From Thermincola carboxydiphila (lineage in GTDB: Bacteria > Bacillota > Thermincolia > Thermincolales > UBA2595): DNA of 64,000 nt. A program made the position numbers and the translations under genes. The DNA is taken from positions 16,372 through 80,371 of the forward strand of contig JAENZX010000014.1 in assembly GCA_016841045.1 (NCBI GenBank), given 5' to 3'. The notes below the pieces were generated by a model. That model was not told the origin of the DNA, ran no database searches, and was given only the letters and a program-made list of their open reading frames with translations. Of this stretch, positions 54,239-61,437 are shown one piece after another. Each line of letters opens with the position of its first letter. Position 1 is the stretch's first letter.

Positions 54239-57200
54239 TTGAAGACAAAAAGATTAATGGCATTATTGTTAACTGTTTCAATCCTGCTAACTTCGTTTGC
54301 TCCAGCATTTGCATCATATTATGATCCATATTACGAACCATATCATGATATTTATATTGAAGGTTTTGATGATGAGGTGGATTATCCCACACTGGTTTCA
54401 GTGGGGCCGGGATCCTTAAGGGGATCTGTTTACACAGAGTCTGGTAACGAAATAAGTAATATTAACTGTAACATTTTCAGACTCAAACCAGGAGGCAGTA
54501 TATTTAGTTCCAGTGGTGACACAACAGCCTGGGAACATGTTTATGCGGCTCCTGTTGTTTACTCGGCAGAAATGAATGCAAGTTACAGCTGGAGTGCCGA
54601 CCTTTCGGGAGTTTCGTATACAACCGGAGAGGACTATAGAATTGAAGTAAGTGCTTCTGACGGTACCACCGCTTTCTCCAACTCTGCATACTTTAGTATT
54701 CGTGATGAAGTTCCTGGAGTTGAAGTCATCCGAATGACTTTGGTAAACAGTGATGGTACATTAGTTGGCGAAGCAGACAGCAGGTGGAACAACTCATATT
54801 CCACCGTCCCTATGAGCAGTATTGATTATGGCTCCACTGTTTCTGCTGTTGTCTACGCATATTCCGATTATAATGCCACAATCGTTAATACAGCAGTAAA
54901 TGATTCGTTTGAACTAACTTTATTAGATGATGATTTCTTTACATCATTAGGAACAGTACAATTTGTAAACGGAGTAGCTACTGTTAACTTGCAGGCCGGG
55001 ACTGATGTCCACAATGGTGACGAACTTATAGCTACCTTAGGTACTGTAAGAGCAGCAATGGAAGTTAGGGTTTGGACTGTTGAAGGCCTTGAAATGGTTC
55101 TTAGCAGCCCCAGCTATTCAACAATTATCTCGAGTAGTGATTATTGGGAAACTACGTTTAATGCAGTCTACGGAGAGACTGTTTCAGGTACTATTACCAG
55201 GTTTTCCGACATTGAAAACAGAATCATTGATACTTCATATAATGGCGCACAAAATTTAGAGATTACATATATGTCTAGCGAAGGGCCTGGTCATACTAAG
55301 CAATTAAACTTCGAAAATGGGGTTGCTCAGTTCACACTTCTGGCCGGCATAGATTTTAAAAATGACGACTTTATCTTTTTTGAAGATGGTTTGAACAGTA
55401 TTGAAATTGAAACCTGGGTGAATATGCCACCAACAGGCGGTGGTGACACAAATGGTGGTTCAGGTGGTGGATACACTGGTGGCGGCGAATCACCTGACCC
55501 ACTATATGCTGATTTAGAAGTTGGTTTCAAAGAAGTTGTTATTGAATGGCAGAATTATCAGCCGGATATGACCGAAAATACCAGTTATGTTGTTTATCGT
55601 TCTGCCGGCACCTACTTTGATCTCAACACCGCAACCCCTGTATTCCAGATGAATATTCCTTCCAGTACACAAACCACATACCTCAGATGGACAGACACAG
55701 GGGTAGATGACGGGGGAACTTACACCTACAAAGTTATGGCCACTGCAGCAAGTAACGGCCAGTTAATTTCAAAAGCAGAATCTGGGGTATTACTTGCTGA
55801 GATACCAGTTATATCAGTAACCGGAACCATTTTATTCCCCGATGGTATAACTCCTGCTCAAGACAGCGAAATTGAGTTTTTTGATGCGAATGATCAGTAT
55901 GTCATGAGCTTATATACTGAAGACGGTACATTTGATGCCGCCCTTGCACCAGGCAACTATAATTTTGAAGTATTTAACAGCCAGTATGCACCCTATGAAG
56001 GTACAATTACCGTGACTGAAAATGGAGTAACAAATATCTCGGTTACACTAAAGCCTTATAATGTTACTGGTACTGTTTATGCTTCTGATGGTATTAGCCC
56101 TATGAGTGGGTCATGGGTGACTATTCTTCAAAACAATGACTTTCTCGATGATCAACCCACAGACTACGACGGCAGATTCAATTTTGCCCTTGAGCCGGGT
56201 GATTACACTATCGAAGTACAGCCCGATTCGTTCTCGGGACTGGCACCCGTATATGTACCCATTACTGTCTATGCGGGAGATTTAATTATTGATAAGGCCA
56301 TTGTTCTTCAGACCGCAAATGCAAATACTGAGTCTACGGTTTCTGGTATGGTTTATAACTGGTTCGGTAACAGGGTTTCCGGTGGTGGGGAAGTATGGCT
56401 GAAAGCCACTGGAACATCTGAGCAATATCCTATTTATACATGGATGTACGACGGCCAATTTGATTTTGAGGGGGTTCAGCCAGGAACTTATAGTCTTGGA
56501 ATAACTAAAGATAACCAGACCTTGGAAATCGGAACTGTTACCATTGAAATGCTGTCTGGGATGGATGTTGTTGTGACTGGTTTTTCTGGCGGTATAACTA
56601 TTGAGAACGGCAAGCTTAAGGTAACATTGCCAGAGCCCAGGGTGAAAGGCCGCTTGCTTAAGGGTAATATTCCACAAGGCAGAGCCGGATTAGACATTAA
56701 GCAAATCGATACAGGGTCAACCAGTTCAACCAGTGCTACAGGTGACGCCTATTATTATTGGATAATGACTGATAGTGAAGGCTACTTTGGCATTGACCTG
56801 CAGGATGGTGATTACACCATTGAAAGGGCATACCTGCCTGAAGCCAATGATTATTTGACGCCTGTTTTCCTGGACAAGCAGTTTAACGTTCCCACTGATA
56901 CTGCCAGTGTTATGAATGTGGTAATCCCTGAGTCCAATGTAAAAGGGGAAATTGGCGGTCTTGCAGCACCCCAAAGCACAGCTGCCACAAATGATGTTAT
57001 AGTGACCTTTACCAGTGAAAAAACCGATTCAACCGGCACTTTTTACGCAGAAACAAGAGATGCTTTTGCCAAGTGGGACAGCGCAAAAGGGAAGTACGTT
57101 TTTGAAAACTATTTACCTGCCGGCAGGTATAGGGTCGGGCTTGTTAATGAAAATAAATGGGTAGATTTATCCGGCGAATTCCTGAACGTAAGCGGCAGTG

Positions 57201-59758
57201 AAAATAGCTGGACAATTTCTACAGATACCGGAAACAGTTTGATAACAGTGGACTCCAATAATTATGTTACCCTACGGATTCCGCAGCCAAACGTTACCGG
57301 AAGTATAAGGGATTCCAAGGGAATTGCCTTAGCTGAAGCAGGAATATCTATCCGAGACTCAAGTGCACCAGACTATGATTGGTCAGCCTATAGATGGGTT
57401 CAGTCTGATAGCTTGGGTAATTTCAGCCTTTTCCTTCCAGACGGAAATTATGAAGTAACTGAAATTGTTCTTCCAGATGGAACCTCAGAAAGAATAAGTT
57501 ATGATTTTAGCGTATCGGGTGGGGTATTGACCCAACCGCTGGATATAATTTTGGCCGAATCAAATATAACAGGGACGGTCTTTGAGTCTGACGGCATAAC
57601 TCCAGTCAGAGATATGCCATGGATAGAAATACGCAGTGCAGACACTGCACAAAATGAACCTTATAAGGAAAGATGGTTTCAGGTTGATAAAGACGGTAAT
57701 TTCTCAATTTCCCTTAAACCAGGTATGTATGATATTTATGGAATATCCACTTCTATCGAATGGGTATCTTTAACAGGCAAGACCTTTTCGGTCAACGATT
57801 CGTACAATTTAGTTAACGACGGAAATCTGGCAGTTAACAATCAAATCAGGCTGGTTCTGCCAGGCAAGAATGTAAGGGGTGTTCTAACCAGAGGTGGTGT
57901 TCCGCTGGCGGACGCATGGCTTACTATAAGGGATCAGAACCCAAACACGACAGAAGGAACAGCCACCGGTATGAACGATCATTGGGTTAGAACTGATGCC
58001 TCCGGTAGATTTGGGCTTAACCTCAATCCTGGCACCTACTTTATAGACGGGATTTCAACCCAACAGGGTGAATGGATTCCCTGGCAGCAGGAATTTATGG
58101 CTCCGGCAGACAACCTGGCAGTGAACATTCCTGCAGAAAACCTCAAGGGCCGGGTTCTTGATGAAAACGGACTTCCTGTTCAGGATTCCTGGGTAACGGT
58201 TGCTCCTGCAGCCGTAATTGATACTAACGGCAGTATTAATGATTATTCAAATGTCAGATGGCTGCAAACTGACAGCCAGGGCAACTTCACCGGAACTCTG
58301 ATGCCTGATACATATAAGGTTACATCAATATCCACATCCACCAGGTGGATTGAGTTACCAGGGCCCCAGTTTACAGTTACAAACAGCACAGTAGAAACTA
58401 TAGAAGTACAGATTCCCGGACCGAATGTAAATGGAGTACTCAGGGATGAAAACGGCAATTTAATAGCTAATGCCTGGATCGAAATTATGCCTGAGGCGAT
58501 TTCTGAAGGCAGCTATGAAGTATCCAAGTGGACATCGACTGATGCCGACGGTAAGTTCAGTCTGATATTGGATGATGGTGGAACCAATAAGAATTATGTA
58601 GTGACAGGGATTTCCTATAATTCGCCCTCTGGTAATAAGTGGGTGCAGATGCACCAGGCCTTTACAGTTTTGGCAGGTAAGTTAACAACCCTTGCTGTGA
58701 AGATTCCCGGTATGAATGTCAGAGGTCGGGTTTATACCAATACTAATAAGGATCAAGTTATTCCATATGCATGGGTTGCAGTAACCAGGGCAGGAGCTGC
58801 TTCTGATGACTGGAGTGCTACTCAGTGGACAGGCGCTGATGAAAACGGTAGTTTCAGTTTAAGCCTGAGCCCGGGTGCGTACAATGTGACAGGAGTTTCT
58901 TCCAACAAAGGCTGGGTGCAGTTTACCGGCGAGCAATTTAGTGTCACTGATACCGATGTTGCAAATATCGATGTAATAATTCCTTCACCTAATATAACAG
59001 GGACTGTATTTAAAGCTTCCGGAGAGGTTTTGCCCAATGCTTATCTGGAAATTAAACCTGCAGGAGCGGCTGATGACGATTACAATAAGTTAAGATGGGT
59101 TAATGCAGACGAACTGGGCAGGTTTGAGATGATTCTTGATCCAGGTAACTACATAATCAAAAATATCGGTTACAATGAGGGACAAGTTGAGGTAAATCAG
59201 GAATTTACAGCGACCTCCACAGTTAGCAATTTAGAGGTACGGATTCCTACTCCCAATGTTGTGGGGAGTCTGACCGGTGCAGGATTTGGTAATGAAGCCT
59301 GGCTGTCAGTTCAGCCCGCCAATGTACCAGCTGATGACTGGTCAAAGACAAAGTGGACGACTACCAAAGATGGTGCTTTTGGCTTTGTTCTTAGCCCCGG
59401 GGAATACAGGTTTGTTGGTTACTACAATAATCAGGGATGGGTTGACCTCAATTACACCTTTACAGTTACTGAGGGATCAACAATTGACGTTGGTACTATC
59501 AATCAATCTGACCTCAAAATCTCAGGAACGGTTACCATTAACGGAAGTGCTGCAGCAAACGCAACAGTAGGTATAAAACCTGAAGGCAAGAATACCCGTT
59601 GGATTACAACTGACGCAAACGGTAATTACGAGTTAGCTGCTTTTGATGGGGTATACACAATTACCTATGTTGTTACCGAGACCGAATGGCTGGCTGTGAA
59701 CAGTTCTTTAACAGTAAGCGGACAATCCCTAACCCAAAATATAGATTTAACACTGTAA
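54239..59758 (+). CDS. Giant exported repeat protein with carboxypeptidase-regulatory/CnaB-like domains
   Basis: A secreted surface protein of 1839 residues. It has a signal peptide MKTKRLMALLLTVSILLTSFAPAFA, then a Tyr/Asp-rich segment and Ig-like regions (about 45-400). A Gly-rich linker (about 398-422) precedes a fibronectin-like segment. From about residue 520 to the end, beta-sandwich modules of about 85-120 residues recur. The last ten are linked by IPxPNVxG-type hinges (DNA near 56630, 56925, 57280, 57550, 57856, 58126, 58412, 58703, 58979 and 59240). Each carries a RW-x3-D-x2-G-x-F-x-L-x-PG-x-Y core. No SLH, LPXTG or catalytic domain is seen. TTG start behind AGGAGG. The function may be scaffolding or adhesion. 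Confidence 0.88.
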   Translation: MKTKRLMALLLTVSILLTSFAPAFASYYDPYYEPYHDIYIEGFDDEVDYPTLVSVGPGSLRGSVYTESGNEISNINCNIFRLKPGGSIFSSSGDTTAWEHVYAAPVVYSAEMNASYSWSADLSGVSYTTGEDYRIEVSASDGTTAFSNSAYFSIRDEVPGVEVIRMTLVNSDGTLVGEADSRWNNSYSTVPMSSIDYGSTVSAVVYAYSDYNATIVNTAVNDSFELTLLDDDFFTSLGTVQFVNGVATVNLQAGTDVHNGDELIATLGTVRAAMEVRVWTVEGLEMVLSSPSYSTIISSSDYWETTFNAVYGETVSGTITRFSDIENRIIDTSYNGAQNLEITYMSSEGPGHTKQLNFENGVAQFTLLAGIDFKNDDFIFFEDGLNSIEIETWVNMPPTGGGDTNGGSGGGYTGGGESPDPLYADLEVGFKEVVIEWQNYQPDMTENTSYVVYRSAGTYFDLNTATPVFQMNIPSSTQTTYLRWTDTGVDDGGTYTYKVMATAASNGQLISKAESGVLLAEIPVISVTGTILFPDGITPAQDSEIEFFDANDQYVMSLYTEDGTFDAALAPGNYNFEVFNSQYAPYEGTITVTENGVTNISVTLKPYNVTGTVYASDGISPMSGSWVTILQNNDFLDDQPTDYDGRFNFALEPGDYTIEVQPDSFSGLAPVYVPITVYAGDLIIDKAIVLQTANANTESTVSGMVYNWFGNRVSGGGEVWLKATGTSEQYPIYTWMYDGQFDFEGVQPGTYSLGITKDNQTLEIGTVTIEMLSGMDVVVTGFSGGITIENGKLKVTLPEPRVKGRLLKGNIPQGRAGLDIKQIDTGSTSSTSATGDAYYYWIMTDSEGYFGIDLQDGDYTIERAYLPEANDYLTPVFLDKQFNVPTDTASVMNVVIPESNVKGEIGGLAAPQSTAATNDVIVTFTSEKTDSTGTFYAETRDAFAKWDSAKGKYVFENYLPAGRYRVGLVNENKWVDLSGEFLNVSGSENSWTISTDTGNSLITVDSNNYVTLRIPQPNVTGSIRDSKGIALAEAGISIRDSSAPDYDWSAYRWVQSDSLGNFSLFLPDGNYEVTEIVLPDGTSERISYDFSVSGGVLTQPLDIILAESNITGTVFESDGITPVRDMPWIEIRSADTAQNEPYKERWFQVDKDGNFSISLKPGMYDIYGISTSIEWVSLTGKTFSVNDSYNLVNDGNLAVNNQIRLVLPGKNVRGVLTRGGVPLADAWLTIRDQNPNTTEGTATGMNDHWVRTDASGRFGLNLNPGTYFIDGISTQQGEWIPWQQEFMAPADNLAVNIPAENLKGRVLDENGLPVQDSWVTVAPAAVIDTNGSINDYSNVRWLQTDSQGNFTGTLMPDTYKVTSISTSTRWIELPGPQFTVTNSTVETIEVQIPGPNVNGVLRDENGNLIANAWIEIMPEAISEGSYEVSKWTSTDADGKFSLILDDGGTNKNYVVTGISYNSPSGNKWVQMHQAFTVLAGKLTTLAVKIPGMNVRGRVYTNTNKDQVIPYAWVAVTRAGAASDDWSATQWTGADENGSFSLSLSPGAYNVTGVSSNKGWVQFTGEQFSVTDTDVANIDVIIPSPNITGTVFKASGEVLPNAYLEIKPAGAADDDYNKLRWVNADELGRFEMILDPGNYIIKNIGYNEGQVEVNQEFTATSTVSNLEVRIPTPNVVGSLTGAGFGNEAWLSVQPANVPADDWSKTKWTTTKDGAFGFVLSPGEYRFVGYYNNQGWVDLNYTFTVTEGSTIDVGTINQSDLKISGTVTINGSAAANATVGIKPEGKNTRWITTDANGNYELAAFDGVYTITYVVTETEWLAVNSSLTVSGQSLTQNIDLTL

Positions 59759-59788
59759 GTATAGCAGTATTAACAAGCAAAAATGATT

Positions 59789-59808
59789 GGGGCGGTAACA
59801 ACCGCCCC
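59789..59808 (+). other. Intergenic GC-rich hairpin without T-tract
   Basis: A perfect 8-bp stem GGGGCGGT-AACA-ACCGCCCC is followed by TAATAAAAAA, not by a run of T. It lies between the giant repeat gene and the SLH gene 30 bp later, so read-through is likely and the stem may protect or process the upstream mRNA. Confidence 0.65.
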
Positions 59809-59840
59809 TAATAAAAAACACACTGGGAAGAGGTGTTATT

Positions 59841-61406
59841 ATGGGGCAAAGGGCCCTGAGGCTGATAGCAGGAGTACTGGCATTTGTTTGGTTAATGGTT
59901 ACAGGAAATGTTTTTGTTGAAGCAGCTGCAACAGTGCCGGTAAATCCTGCAAGGCCAAATTATCAGTTACCACCCTATTACCAGCAGCAAAAACCGGGAT
60001 ATATACCTCCTACAGAAAACATACCTCCATCCGGTCAGGTACCTCCGGTAAAAAATCTCCCACCAACTACAGGTGGAGACCCGGAAACCGATACTCCTTC
60101 TGGACCCGACTCGGGACAAGATGACTCCGGAACTACTACGGATCAACCGTCTAGTCCAGGCAGCGGGGGTGGAGGAGGGGGAGGGGCTCCCTCAGTTCCA
60201 GATACACCAACAATCGAATCGGGTCAGATAGCGACCGGTGCAGGTGTTGTAACTGTAGAGCCTGCTTCAGGAGGCGTGAAGCTGACTGCTGATGAAAAGA
60301 AAGTTGCAGATTTATCCAATTTGGCAAAGCAGGCTAACCAGGGACAGGTAATACTACCCGTTCTGAATCCTGGTGGGACCCCGGTAAAACAGTATCAGGC
60401 AGTTGTGCCACTAAAAGCCTTAACTAATTTGACTCGTGCACAACAGAAGCTAGTCATTTTCACAGAAGAAGTTTCCGTTACTCTGCCACCTGCTGTATTA
60501 AAGGAAATAACCGGATTGCTGCCGGGAGGCGAACTTGAGTTTAATGCCCAGCGTGTTTCAGGGACCGACAGCAGGGGGATTTCACAGGAGGCAGGGGAAA
60601 CAGTAGATGTACAGTTTAGTATTAAGGGCACTAACGGCCAGAAAAAGGCAGCCAAAGTTTTTTCTAAGCCCCTTACTTTAAGCCTTAAGTTCGATTCGGG
60701 AACTGCTCAGAATATGATTTCCAGGTTGGGCATTTACCGTCTTAATGAGAAAAATGGAGCCTGGGAATATATGGGCGGGAAAGCAGACCCCGACAAAGGC
60801 GTTATAAGTGTTGAACGGAACAGCTTTAGCACATATAGTGTACGGCTGTATGAAAAAGGATTTTATGACCTGGTGGGACACTGGGCCAAAGAAGATGTTG
60901 AGCTGTTATCAGACCGGGGAGTAGTGAAGGGCTTTAATGAACTTATTTTTGGTCCTGAACGAAATATAACCAGGGCAGAATTTGCAGTTTTGATGCAGAA
61001 GGCCTTAAATCTTCCGGCTGCCAAAGGCACCAGCTTTAAGGATGTCAGAGACAATGACTGGTTTTCTGGTGGTGTAGGTGCGGTGAGTGAAGCAGGTCTT
61101 GTTGTTGGGAATCCGGACGGAACCTTCCAGCCTAACCGTACAATCACCCGGCAGGAGATAGCAGTAATTTTGGCCAGAGCCCTTTCAGAATACGGCCATT
61201 CAGTAAATATAGCCGGTGACAATCTGAACGGTTTCTCCGACAGGCATGCAGTTTCACTGTGGGCAAAGCCGCACATGGCAGTGGCTGTAGAGGCAGAACT
61301 TATCAAAGGCAAGGGAGAAGGAAAGCTTGCACCGCTAAGCAATGCCACCAGAGCCGAAGCTGCAGTTATGCTGAAACGGCTGATGTTAAATCTTAATAAG
61401 CTCTAG
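59841..61406 (+). CDS. SLH-domain anchor protein with Pro-rich and Gly-rich linkers
   Basis: An exported protein probably bound to wall polymer. The signal peptide ends near residue 30 (VFVEAAA). Residues 32-80 are rich in Pro, Gln and Tyr (LPPYYQQQKPGYIPP), followed by a Gly-rich stretch (about 108-118). A beta-rich middle domain (about 130-340) includes TYSVRLYEKG. Three SLH domains follow (about 345-521), with YDLVGHWAKEDVELLSDRG, FKDVRDNDWFSGGV and a third containing WAKPHMAVAVEAELIKG. ATG start behind AGAGGTG. It lies 82 bp after the giant repeat gene and may tether it or the next protein, both of which lack anchors in the visible part. Confidence 0.92.
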   Translation: MGQRALRLIAGVLAFVWLMVTGNVFVEAAATVPVNPARPNYQLPPYYQQQKPGYIPPTENIPPSGQVPPVKNLPPTTGGDPETDTPSGPDSGQDDSGTTTDQPSSPGSGGGGGGGAPSVPDTPTIESGQIATGAGVVTVEPASGGVKLTADEKKVADLSNLAKQANQGQVILPVLNPGGTPVKQYQAVVPLKALTNLTRAQQKLVIFTEEVSVTLPPAVLKEITGLLPGGELEFNAQRVSGTDSRGISQEAGETVDVQFSIKGTNGQKKAAKVFSKPLTLSLKFDSGTAQNMISRLGIYRLNEKNGAWEYMGGKADPDKGVISVERNSFSTYSVRLYEKGFYDLVGHWAKEDVELLSDRGVVKGFNELIFGPERNITRAEFAVLMQKALNLPAAKGTSFKDVRDNDWFSGGVGAVSEAGLVVGNPDGTFQPNRTITRQEIAVILARALSEYGHSVNIAGDNLNGFSDRHAVSLWAKPHMAVAVEAELIKGKGEGKLAPLSNATRAEAAVMLKRLMLNLNKL

Positions 61407-61437
61407 ATAGATTATTCAACATGCGGAGGTATGAATT

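Noticed and set aside
59789..59808. Hairpin considered as a rho-independent terminator
   Set aside because: It is followed by an A-run rather than a T-run on the coding strand, and the next gene starts 33 bp later.
60863..61348. 161-codon minus-strand frame
   Set aside because: Antisense to the SLH domains of the gene at 59841; no ribosome binding site.
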